Shown piece by piece: positions 9,646-16,954 of a DNA stretch of 41,321 nt. Each line of letters opens with the position of its first letter. Position 1 is the stretch's first letter. Below the pieces are notes generated by a model. It was not told the origin of the DNA. It saw nothing but the letters and a program-made list of their open reading frames with translations, and did no database searches. The DNA lies in contig JACRGQ010000020.1 of assembly GCA_016217735.1 (NCBI GenBank), positions 1 through 41,321 on the forward strand, in the 5' to 3' direction. The position numbers were made by a program, and so were the translations under genes. This DNA comes from Nitrospinota bacterium. Lineage in GTDB: Bacteria; Nitrospinota_A; UBA7883; JACRGQ01.

Positions 9646-9894
9646 TTAGAGCTTTTTTACGGCGTGCCGTTTTTCGGTCTTTTTCAATTTTTTTATGCGG
9701 GCTTCAGCCTTGTGGGCATCGCTTTTCGACAGGGGCCGGCTTTTCGCCAGCAGACGCACCGGCAGGCGGGCGCGGGTGTATTTCGCCCCCATGCCGCCAT
9801 TGTGCGCGGCGAGCCGCTTTTTCACATCGGTGGTCACGCCGCAGTAGAAGGCGCCATCGGCGCATGTCAGCAGATAGACGTGCCAATCAGCCAT
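9646..9894 (-). CDS. GIY-YIG nuclease-family protein (YhbQ/UPF0213-like)
   Basis: An 82-aa single-domain GIY-YIG protein. The strand pair WHVYLLTCADGAFYCGVTTD replaces the canonical GIY...YIG with VYLL and YCG, and is followed by the catalytic-helix Arg in KKRLAAHN, then GAKYTRARLPVRLL. This layout is typical of the small stand-alone YhbQ/UPF0213 group, whose cellular role is not settled. It lies 16 nt downstream of the receiver-TPR gene and is probably the last gene of a three-gene minus-strand operon. The start is ATG 9894; no strong Shine-Dalgarno is visible. Confidence 0.85.
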   Translation of the reverse strand: MADWHVYLLTCADGAFYCGVTTDVKKRLAAHNGGMGAKYTRARLPVRLLAKSRPLSKSDAHKAEARIKKLKKTEKRHAVKKL

Positions 9895-9910
9895 ACCGCA
9901 TACCCGAGGG

Positions 9911-10942
9911 CTAGAATCCCATTTCTATGGCCTGGAGCATTTTCTTGGCTTCCGTGAAGCCGGGATTTTTCTCCAGCGCCCGCAGAAAGCTTTTTTTCGC
10001 CTCCTCGACGTTCTTGGCGTCCAGATAGGCCCGCCCCAGGTTGAAGAGAATGTTTTCGTCGTCCGGATCGACATCGATGGCCCGTTTATACAGATTGATC
10101 GCCTCGGTGTAGTTGTGGCGGCGGCGGTAGATAATGCCAAGCGAGTTGTAAATGTTGACCACCTGCGGGTTGATGCGAAGCACCTCCTTGAAAACCTCTT
10201 CCGCCTCGTCGTCCATATTGCGTTCGAGGAATATCTTGCCCGCTTTTTCGTAGCATTTTTCGGCCTCCGCCTGCTCATTCAGCTTGATGTACACCTGCCC
10301 CATCATCTTGTAGGCGCGGCCGTGGAAATTGTTTATCATCACCGCCTTGCGGAAGGCGATGATCGCCTCATCGTACTTCCCCTGCGCCGCCTTGATATAG
10401 CCGATGTTGTAGTAGACATCGGCGTCTTCCCCCATCGCCAGCACCTCTTTGTAGATGGCGAGCGCGGCGTCCAGATTGCCGGCGGCGACCAACTGCTTGG
10501 CCTTGGTGAAGAGGTCCTCGATCTTGGAGGTGGCGCTGTCCGGGGCGCTGGTGAGGATGGCGGCGATTTTCTGATCCAGCACGCCGGCTTTCAGCGGCTC
10601 CAGCATGATGGCGGTAACGCCGAATTTTCCCGCCTCCACCACCATGTCGCGGTTGATGGTGCCGCAGACCAGTATGAAGGGGATGCTGAACAGCTCCTCG
10701 TCCGCCGAGACCACCTTCAACAGCGTCATGCCGCTCATCTGCGGCATATCCCACGCCGCGATTATGAAGTTGATCGGCCGCCGCTTCAGGATGTGGAAGG
10801 CGGAGGCGCCGTCGGACGCCTGATCGAAGTGGGTATACTCCTGCGCCTTCAGCATCGCCACGATCGACTCCCGCTTGGCGCTGTCGGCGTCGGCGATCAG
10901 GAAATAAACCCTGCTTTTGTTCAGCATCTTTTCGGTGGTCAT
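9911..10942 (-). CDS. Degenerate receiver domain fused to TPR repeats
   Basis: A 343-aa protein. Residues 10-130 have receiver-domain architecture, but the key residues are changed. The position of the phospho-acceptor Asp is Ala63 (IIAAWDMPQMSG; the only Asp is two residues later), the acidic pair is reduced (IADAD), and the conserved Lys of the KP motif is Glu115 (MLEPL). Phosphorylation as in classical receivers is therefore unlikely. Residues ~142-343 contain about five or six TPR repeats (DVYYNIGYIKAAQGKYDEAI, VVNIYNSLGIIYRRRHNYTE and others) for protein-protein interaction. It follows the adenylate cyclase gene by 26 nt, so the two are probably co-transcribed. It may act as a scaffold; its partners are unknown. 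Confidence 0.82.
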   Translation of the reverse strand: MTTEKMLNKSRVYFLIADADSAKRESIVAMLKAQEYTHFDQASDGASAFHILKRRPINFIIAAWDMPQMSGMTLLKVVSADEELFSIPFILVCGTINRDMVVEAGKFGVTAIMLEPLKAGVLDQKIAAILTSAPDSATSKIEDLFTKAKQLVAAGNLDAALAIYKEVLAMGEDADVYYNIGYIKAAQGKYDEAIIAFRKAVMINNFHGRAYKMMGQVYIKLNEQAEAEKCYEKAGKIFLERNMDDEAEEVFKEVLRINPQVVNIYNSLGIIYRRRHNYTEAINLYKRAIDVDPDDENILFNLGRAYLDAKNVEEAKKSFLRALEKNPGFTEAKKMLQAIEMGF

Positions 10943-10968
10943 TACTGTTACAGATTACACCGGATACG

Positions 10969-12969
10969 CTAGTCTAAATCAAGCGTTGCTTTTCGAACAT
11001 GGGCAGTCTCATGTTCCATAGCCTCGCGGGTCTTGGCGAGTGAATACTCGAATTCATGCGCCAGACGGGGGTCGTTTTGGGAGGGAAGGGAAACCACTTT
11101 CAAATCGACCTTGTTCCCGGCCCGTTCGGCGGCGGACAGCATGGCGGCCATTTCCATCAGCGCCTGGTTGATGCCCATGCGAACGCGGCGGAATTCCCCC
11201 CAGGAATCGTGCAAAATCATGTCGACCCGCCGGATTTCCCCCGGCGATTCCACCAGCCCGAAGTTGGGAATGACGAACGCCCGGATAATGGTCCGTTCGC
11301 CAAGGTAATCGTCGCGCGATGATTCGTGCCGGTTATCGGTGAAATAGCCATGCAGATTGCGAAGCAGATATTCCACGTCCTCCACGGCATAGGGGATTCC
11401 CGGTTCATTGCGGAAGTAGAATTTTATTTTCGGCTTCCAGATGCCGTTGATAACCATCCAGGCCAGCATCTCCACCAGCGATTTGAGCCGGTTGAGCGGC
11501 TGGACGGTGGAGATCCCGGCGGTCACTTCCGAGGGGTTGCCGGTATAGAGTTCCCAACCCCGCTCCCCCCGCGCCGATTTTTCCAGCGCCAAAGTGAGTT
11601 TTTGCGCTTCGACGGGGATGGCCCGGTGGAGAAAGGCTATCTTGCCGGGCGCCTGCTCGAAATGGGTGAAGAGCTTGCGCCCCAGAACAGTCATGTCGTC
11701 CCGCGTTATATACGTCAGCTTGTCGCCATGCTCCTTCTTGTAATCCGAAAGGCGGATATAGGCGTCGATGAAATAGCGGTAGACCTTCCCGACGGAGCTT
11801 AAGCGCCGCTGGGGATCGCCCGTGAAAAGCTGCTGCAGGTCGTCCGCCTCGTCCCCCTGCCATCCCCACCGCTTCATGATGGCGGCCAGCACCTGTTCTT
11901 TGGACGAAAGCATCTCCGTGCGCGTCCGCAGCAATCGGCCGATGTCGTCCGGATCGATGCCGGTCTTAAGAATGAATGCCCATTTCACCAGCGCCAACTC
12001 CTTCATCATCCCGCGCTGCGCGTAATAGGCGTTGGCCCGCTCGAACATCATGATGTAGGGGTCGATCTCCTCCAGCGGGCCGGCCTGGCTGAGAACGCGC
12101 CGCTTCACTTCCTCGCACAACAGCCCCGCCAGCGGATTGAAAAGGTAGCTTTCCAGCAATCCCATTTTCAACACCGATTTGAAAGGGGAGCCGAGCGCCT
12201 TGTTGATCTGCCAAAGCGCCGCGCCGAAAAACTCCTCTTCCTCGGCGTGGATAAGGTGGCCGAGATCCATGTATTCGTCCAGGTCCTCCACCCCCCGCCG
12301 CTGGAGCGCGGCGTAGAGTCCCGCCGACTCCAGCTCCGGGTAATCGGGCGGGATGATCCACCAGAGCGGCTTGCGCCCCGCCACCCATATGGCGGTGCGG
12401 TAAAACTCGTCCTTGAAGAGTTTTCCCAACGCCGAGCCGACATTATCGCGGTCGGTCTGCCCGAAAAGATTCAGGCGGAACTCGCCAATGTCCTGCAAAA
12501 AAAAATGCGCTTCCACCCGGTGCCGCTGGTAAAGCCACTGTTCGATGGCGGCAAGCTTGCGCTTGAGCGAAAAAAGATCGGTCTGCGAAAACTCCCGCTT
12601 GTCGATGAAAAGGATGTAGTCGAAATCCGACTTGTGCGTCTGCGCCACCGTCCCCAGGCTGCCGATGAGCGCGAGCGACAGGATTTTGGGGTTGTGGGCC
12701 GGATGGCCCGCCGCGCCCGGGGCGATTTCCGCCAGCGCTTTGAGGTGCTGTTCACGCGGGGTGAACTTCTGGATTCCGGCGGGGGCGTCCAGCACGGGTT
12801 TCAGCCCCTCGATGCCGGTATAGTTTGCGTGGAGCAATAGGGGTACCGCCCCGAAGACGGTGTTTTCCGCCGGACTGAAAAGCGACACCGCCCCGTAAAT
12901 GCGCGCCACATTGAACATGTCGAAGCGGTACCGTTGCCGCTTGATCTGTTCAGGAGTGAGTGTCAACAT
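10969..12969 (-). CDS. Class I adenylate cyclase (CyaA-like)
   Basis: A 666-aa homologue of class I adenylate cyclases, which make cAMP from ATP in the cytoplasm. The N-terminal region shows the family layout: RYRFDMFN, then VPLLLHANY, then the nucleotidyltransferase signature GSLGTVAQTHKSDFDYILF (103-121) with G103-S104 and the metal-binding acidic pair D115/D117. VEAHFFLQDIGEFR and KDEFYRTAIWVAGRKPLWW follow, all in the order seen in enterobacterial CyaA. The C-terminal half (about 370-666) is less clear. The frame extends upstream to a TTG at 13056, but ATG 12969 gives a family-like N-terminus. It is divergent from the M16 peptidase gene. This enzyme class is best known from gammaproteobacteria. 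Confidence 0.85.
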   Translation of the reverse strand: MLTLTPEQIKRQRYRFDMFNVARIYGAVSLFSPAENTVFGAVPLLLHANYTGIEGLKPVLDAPAGIQKFTPREQHLKALAEIAPGAAGHPAHNPKILSLALIGSLGTVAQTHKSDFDYILFIDKREFSQTDLFSLKRKLAAIEQWLYQRHRVEAHFFLQDIGEFRLNLFGQTDRDNVGSALGKLFKDEFYRTAIWVAGRKPLWWIIPPDYPELESAGLYAALQRRGVEDLDEYMDLGHLIHAEEEEFFGAALWQINKALGSPFKSVLKMGLLESYLFNPLAGLLCEEVKRRVLSQAGPLEEIDPYIMMFERANAYYAQRGMMKELALVKWAFILKTGIDPDDIGRLLRTRTEMLSSKEQVLAAIMKRWGWQGDEADDLQQLFTGDPQRRLSSVGKVYRYFIDAYIRLSDYKKEHGDKLTYITRDDMTVLGRKLFTHFEQAPGKIAFLHRAIPVEAQKLTLALEKSARGERGWELYTGNPSEVTAGISTVQPLNRLKSLVEMLAWMVINGIWKPKIKFYFRNEPGIPYAVEDVEYLLRNLHGYFTDNRHESSRDDYLGERTIIRAFVIPNFGLVESPGEIRRVDMILHDSWGEFRRVRMGINQALMEMAAMLSAAERAGNKVDLKVVSLPSQNDPRLAHEFEYSLAKTREAMEHETAHVRKATLDLD

Positions 12970-13129
12970 CGTCGCGCCGCCATTCAGGGCTTTTCCCGTG
13001 CCGGGGGAAAATTCATCTGCCGTGGGAACATCATGGGGATATATTACCCTTAACAAGCCGTCTTTTCCCCAGGCACGGCGGAAAACGGGTCAAACCCGAT
13101 ATTTGCGCCTTGCCCGGCCCCCGTCCGGG

Positions 13130-13135
13130 TATAAT
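13130..13135 (+). promoter_or_regulatory. Candidate -10 box abutting the M16 peptidase start
   Basis: A perfect TATAAT ends six bases before the ATG at 13142. A transcript from it would begin at or next to the start codon. No Shine-Dalgarno lies between, which fits a leaderless mRNA, but the -35 spacing is poor (TTGCCC is only 14 bases upstream). Confidence 0.35.
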
Positions 13136-13141
13136 CGCACG

Positions 13142-14425
13142 ATGGAAACATTCGAACACAAGCTCACGATCCTTCCGGGAAAACTCCGCTGCCTCACCAT
13201 ACCGGTGCCGACCGCCCGCTCCATGACGCTGCTGGTGCTGGTGCGGGTGGGAAGCCGCCACGAAACAAGGGAAACCAACGGCATCTCGCACTTCATGGAA
13301 CACATGTTTTTCAAGGGGGCGAAAAAATACCCCGACACGATGGCGGTGGCCGGCGCCATCGACGGCGCGGGGGGGAGCTTTAACGCCTTCACCGGCGAGG
13401 AGATCGTCGGCTACTACGTCAAAATATCGGCCGGGCGCAAGGAAATCGCCTACGACGTGCTTTCGGACATGCTGCTGCACGCCAAATTCGACGCGGCGGA
13501 GATCGCCCGCGAGCGGGGAGTGGTCATCGAGGAAATCCGGATGCACCATGACGACCCGCAAAACCAGGTATATCAGGATTTCCACCGCCTTATCTTCGGC
13601 GACCAGCCGCTCGGCTGGGACATCGCCGGTACCGAGGAACTGGTGACGGCCATGACGCACGATCACTTCGCGGAACACCACCGCCGCTACTACTACGGCG
13701 CGAATACGGTGATCACCGCCGCCGGCGGCATCACGCCGGCCGAGCACGAGGCGCTGTGCGAAAAATATTTCCGCTTTGCCGCCGCGGGGGACGCCCCCGC
13801 CACGCCGCCCCTGTATGTGCGGCAGGCGGCGGACCGGATGTTCATCCGCGAGCGGGATACCGAGCAGGCCCACTTCGTTTTCGGCTTTCCCGCATGCGCG
13901 GCGGAAACCGAGGACGAAAAGGTGCTGAAAGTCGCCTCCGTGATTTTGGGCGGCTCGATGAGTTCCCGCCTTTTTTACCAGATACGCGAGCGGCGCGGGC
14001 TGGCCTATTACGTCAACGCGTCGTTCTCCTCCTACCAGGACACCGGCGTGTTCCAGATAAGCGCCGGGGTGAACCTGGACAAGATACAGGACGCCCTCAA
14101 ATACGCGCTGGAGGAGATGGACAAGCTCAAGCGGGAGCCGGTGACGGACGAAGAACTGGCGCGCTCCAAGGAAAACATCAAGGGCCATACCGATCTGGCG
14201 CTGGAGGACAGCCGCCGCATCGCCAGCCTCTACGGCGTACGCGAACTGCTGTACAACAACATCAAGACCCCGGAAATGCTGGCCGCCGAGGTGGATAGCG
14301 TGACGGCGGAGCAGATTCAGGCCGTGGCGCAACGCTATTTCACCGACGCGGACATGAAGCTCGCCGTCGTCGGCCCCTTAAAGCGGGACGACTCATGGGA
14401 AAAGGTTTTCCACCTCTTCGCCTGA
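13142..14425 (+). CDS. M16-family zinc peptidase
   Basis: A 427-aa M16 (pitrilysin/processing-peptidase-like) metallopeptidase. The inverted zinc motif HxxEH is present as H50-F-M-E53-H54 in GISHFMEHMFFKG. The third zinc ligand is the expected Glu about 76 residues on (E130 or E131 in RGVVIEEIRMHHDDP). The second, inactive-like M16 half includes LGGSMSSRLFYQIRERRGL, the R/Y substrate-binding signature. The ~430-aa length matches the bacterial YmxG/PqqL-core group. No signal peptide is visible, so it appears cytoplasmic. The frame is open upstream to 12899, overlapping the cyclase gene, but METFEHKLTI at 13142 is the sensible start. It appears monocistronic. Confidence 0.9.
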   Translation: METFEHKLTILPGKLRCLTIPVPTARSMTLLVLVRVGSRHETRETNGISHFMEHMFFKGAKKYPDTMAVAGAIDGAGGSFNAFTGEEIVGYYVKISAGRKEIAYDVLSDMLLHAKFDAAEIARERGVVIEEIRMHHDDPQNQVYQDFHRLIFGDQPLGWDIAGTEELVTAMTHDHFAEHHRRYYYGANTVITAAGGITPAEHEALCEKYFRFAAAGDAPATPPLYVRQAADRMFIRERDTEQAHFVFGFPACAAETEDEKVLKVASVILGGSMSSRLFYQIRERRGLAYYVNASFSSYQDTGVFQISAGVNLDKIQDALKYALEEMDKLKREPVTDEELARSKENIKGHTDLALEDSRRIASLYGVRELLYNNIKTPEMLAAEVDSVTAEQIQAVAQRYFTDADMKLAVVGPLKRDDSWEKVFHLFA

Positions 14426-14467
14426 GGCGCGGCGCCACCCAGCTTTATTCACGGTAAAGCGGCGCAG

Positions 14468-14549
14468 GTTGTCATCCTGAGCCAAGGGCGAAGGATCTCT
14501 TTCCGGAAAGGGATTCTTCACTGCGCTCAGAATGACAACAATAAAATGC
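14468..14549. repeat. Dispersed palindromic repeat (GTCATCCTGAGC type)
   Basis: The left arm GTTGTCATCCTGAGC (14468-14482) and right arm GCTCAGAATGACAAC (14535-14549) form a long imperfect inverted repeat around an inner GAAGGATCTC...GGATTCTTC part. This is the shape of a REP-like intergenic element found in multiple copies in many bacterial genomes. It lies between the M16 gene and the unknown minus-strand gene. Confidence 0.7.
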
Positions 14550-14636
14550 CGACCAAGAAAAATTCAAGCCAACGCGCAAGATTTCAAAAAATCGGCGTTT
14601 GCGTATTATTCATGGTTCCACCATGAATAATACGGG

Positions 14637-15371
14637 CTACTGCTTCGTTTTGAGGAACGCGCGGGCGATGATGTCGACCTCCTGCCCGGTCAGGTCGCGT
14701 TTCATCTCCCTGAATGAGTGCGAACGGGAAATGAGGTTGAGCAGCCACTTCCGCTGGTCCGGTTCGGCCTTCTTGTGCAGCAGCAGGCGAAACCGGGTGG
14801 TGATGTCCTTGACGAGCGTCTTGATATCGCCATCCGCCACGAAAGCGTTCACATCAACCAGGCGGGTCACTTCGTTGCGGTACATCTCTTTCTTTTTGGC
14901 GCAGATGTCTTCGTACTGGTGAACCAATTCGGTTCCGTGCGCCTGTTTCAACGCCATGACAAGCCCTTCGGCCACTTGGCGCGGCACAAAACCATCCACC
15001 GGCTCGAGCAGCAGCCGTTCGCCCGTCTCCTCGTCCCGCGGGAAATACTGTTCGATCTCGAACAGCAGCGCCCGCCCCAGATAGTCGTGGCGTATCTCTT
15101 CCCACTTCCGCCTTTGCAAATACTTTGCCACCCGCTCGGTGAACGCGCTGGTGGTGGCGGCCGCCACGCGCTGGATTTCCGGCATCATTTCAGCCAACGC
15201 TTTATTGAGCTGGTCGCGCGGCACGCCCGCCTTGAGCAGTTTTTGCACGAACGAGGTGAGAACCTCTTTGAACCCCTGCGAAAAATAGGGATTTGTCAGC
15301 GCTTTTGGGAGCGCCTCCTCCATCTCCGCCGGAGCGGCCACGGCAGAACCTTTCTCCATTTGTTCCATCAT
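14637..15371 (-). CDS. Conserved-looking hypothetical protein
   Basis: A 244-aa soluble protein not recognised as any family. It is mostly helical and charged, with no signal peptide or membrane span. A central part reads RKWEEIRHDYLGRALLFEIEQYF, and the C-terminus KRDLTGQEVDIIARAFLKTKQ is strongly amphipathic. The frame extends upstream to a TTG, but ATG 15371 (or the adjacent ATG 15368) is preferred because a good promoter ends just before it. There is no Shine-Dalgarno. It is divergent from the outer-membrane barrel gene. GC and codon use match the neighbours. Confidence 0.6.
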   Translation of the reverse strand: MMEQMEKGSAVAAPAEMEEALPKALTNPYFSQGFKEVLTSFVQKLLKAGVPRDQLNKALAEMMPEIQRVAAATTSAFTERVAKYLQRRKWEEIRHDYLGRALLFEIEQYFPRDEETGERLLLEPVDGFVPRQVAEGLVMALKQAHGTELVHQYEDICAKKKEMYRNEVTRLVDVNAFVADGDIKTLVKDITTRFRLLLHKKAEPDQRKWLLNLISRSHSFREMKRDLTGQEVDIIARAFLKTKQ

Positions 15372-15382
15372 ATTGATTATTA

Positions 15383-15410
15383 ATTGTACCGTAACTTCGC
15401 AAATATGCAA
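15383..15410 (-). promoter_or_regulatory. Sigma-70-type promoter for the hypothetical protein
   Basis: On the minus strand, TTGCAT (15405-15410), a 16-bp spacer and TACAAT (15383-15388). The start point falls near 15376, only ~5-8 bases before the ATG pair at 15371/15368. With no Shine-Dalgarno this predicts a leaderless or near-leaderless mRNA. Confidence 0.55.
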
Positions 15411-15511
15411 AAAATATGACGCTTTCCAAACGCGCGGGAGATAAAGGGGATTTTTTCAATGCGTTGGAAGTGGTATCATGTCCGCGATACCGGCAAGCAT
15501 TTTTTGGGGGG

Positions 15512-16684
15512 ATGGTGAAAAATCGGTTCCGCGTTCTTTTGACCGGGCTGGCGGCGATGCTCTGGCTTCCGGCGGCGGCACATGCGGCGGGCTACCCGCT
15601 GCAACTTGATAACGACACCTACGCCACGCTCAGCCTCCGGGTGCAGGCCGCCGCCATCATGGCGCAGAACCAGGCCGGCGCGGCGAACGGCGATGCCACG
15701 AAGGATGGCGGGGCGCATTACGATTTTTATGCGCGGCGCGTCCAACTGCTCGCCGCCGGGCAGGTGACCTCCGAGCTCTCCTTCATGCTGATGATGGAAC
15801 ACGCCGGTTATGGCAAAAACTATTCGCGCGGCACCGGCATGCAGACCGCCGACGCATGGGTGCAGTGGAACCTGTCCGACGCGATGCATCTGATCGCGGG
15901 GGCCTATCTCCCCCCGTTTTCGCGCAACCAGCTCACCCCCACCATCTACTTCATCGGGCCTGACCGCCCGATCACGGAAAATATGCTGTTGGAATCCCCC
16001 GGCATGTACGAAAAGCGGGACCGCGGCCTTTGTCTCTGGGGCAACTTCGGCGGCCTGCAATACCGCATCGCCGCCGGCAAAGGGGCAAAAAGCCAAGTGC
16101 TGGGCGATGAGACGCTCCGCACCACATGGCGCATACACTACGCGTTCATGGACGCCGAGCCGATTTACTACTACAAGGAAACTTACCTTGGAAAGCAAAG
16201 CCTGTTCACCATCGGCTTCGCCTACGACAAACAGGACAAGGTTTCGCTCAGCCCCTCCGGCAACCCGGCCCCCTATTCCGCCTGGACGGCTGACCTGCTG
16301 ATGGAGGGGGGGAACGAGGGGAGCGTCCTGACCATTCTTTATGCCTATTACAGCTATGACTGGGGAAACCCGGAACGAACCGGCGCGGACGGCTTTTTTT
16401 CGCAGGGGGACGGCTGGACGCTGACCACCGCTTATATGTCCGGCGGCGGCAAGGGCGCCGTGGCCGGTTCGCAGCCCTATTTCCGCTACACCGCGTGGAA
16501 CGCGCACAGCGGCGCCCCCGGCGCCAAGCAGAAACGCTGGGCGATAGGCATGAACTATTACCTGAAGGGACACGACGCGAAAATCACGCTGGAATACGAA
16601 AACGCCGGCTTCGAGAACGAAGGCCCCGCCTATGATACGAAGGGGCACGGCATCTACACGCTCCAGCTCCAAACCGCGTTCTGA
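15512..16684 (+). CDS. Outer-membrane beta-barrel (porin-like) protein
   Basis: A 390-aa predicted outer-membrane protein. From ATG 15512 it has a Sec signal (MVKNRFRVLLTGLAAMLWLP, then a cleavage site near AHAAG). Alternating aromatic/hydrophobic strands follow (YATLSLRVQAAAIM, FYARRVQLLAAGQV, LSFMLMMEHAGY, MHLIAGAYLPPFSR and so on). The protein ends LQLQTAF, with the C-terminal Phe expected for BAM-dependent insertion. The QLTPTIYFIGP-like plug region and strand pattern resemble phosphate-selective-porin/OprO-type barrels; that family assignment is tentative. The frame extends upstream to 15416, but the signal peptide fixes the start. G-rich sequence lies directly before the ATG. It appears monocistronic. 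Confidence 0.75.
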   Translation: MVKNRFRVLLTGLAAMLWLPAAAHAAGYPLQLDNDTYATLSLRVQAAAIMAQNQAGAANGDATKDGGAHYDFYARRVQLLAAGQVTSELSFMLMMEHAGYGKNYSRGTGMQTADAWVQWNLSDAMHLIAGAYLPPFSRNQLTPTIYFIGPDRPITENMLLESPGMYEKRDRGLCLWGNFGGLQYRIAAGKGAKSQVLGDETLRTTWRIHYAFMDAEPIYYYKETYLGKQSLFTIGFAYDKQDKVSLSPSGNPAPYSAWTADLLMEGGNEGSVLTILYAYYSYDWGNPERTGADGFFSQGDGWTLTTAYMSGGGKGAVAGSQPYFRYTAWNAHSGAPGAKQKRWAIGMNYYLKGHDAKITLEYENAGFENEGPAYDTKGHGIYTLQLQTAF

Positions 16685-16698
16685 CCCGCTTTTCTTTT

Positions 16699-16782
16699 TT
16701 GTCATCCCCGCGAAAGGGAGGGGCGGAATAAGAATGTCCTATCCGCCCCGGAATTCCTTGCAAGGACACGCGGGGACCCACA
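16699..16782. repeat. Dispersed repeat of the GTCATCCCCGCG type
   Basis: It begins GTCATCCCCGCGAAAGG and closes CACGCGGGGACCC, giving outer arms CCCCGCG/CGCGGGG around an inner GGGGCGGA...TCCGCCCC palindrome. The architecture is that of REP-like or non-autonomous intergenic elements. A related structure may occur near 38503-38608. Confidence 0.55.
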
Positions 16783-16812
16783 CATATTATCAAAGCTCTC
16801 CTTATTTTCCCC

Positions 16813-16904
16813 GGTGGGTACATGCTCTCCAGCATGTACATTGGCGCGCAGCGGCAACATGTCGGCCCGTTGGGCCGATGTACAGACTAAAGTCCGTACC
16901 CACC
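16813..16904. repeat. Compound inverted repeat GGTGGGTAC...GTACCCACC
   Basis: Outer arms GGTGGGTAC (16813-16821) and GTACCCACC (16896-16904) enclose inner hairpins: CATGCTCTCCAGCATG, GTCGGCCCGTTGGGCCGA and GTACAGACTAAAGTCCGTAC. The nesting of several short palindromes suggests a folded mobile repeat rather than a terminator. A degenerate relative may lie at 38897-38949. Confidence 0.6.
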
Positions 16905-16905
16905 T

Positions 16906-16940
16906 AAAAAAGAAAAGGAGCCTTTTTTCAAAGGCCCCCC
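16906..16940 (-). terminator. Rho-independent terminator of the lipoprotein gene
   Basis: On the minus strand GGGGCCTTT pairs with AAAGGCTCC (one G-U), and the stem is followed by TTTTCTTTTTT. It lies 15-50 bases after the stop codon of the gene ending at 16955. Confidence 0.85.
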
Positions 16941-16954
16941 GTCGTTGTGAAAGG

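Larger units (their letters stand above)
16685..16954. other. Intergenic region made of repeats
   Basis: No gene is seen here. It contains two palindromic repeat elements (16699-16782 and 16813-16904) and the terminator of the minus-strand lipoprotein gene. Confidence 0.6.

Noticed and set aside
12899-13141. Upstream extension of the M16 peptidase frame
   Set aside because: It overlaps the cyclase gene, adds residues with no family match, and a natural start is at 13142.
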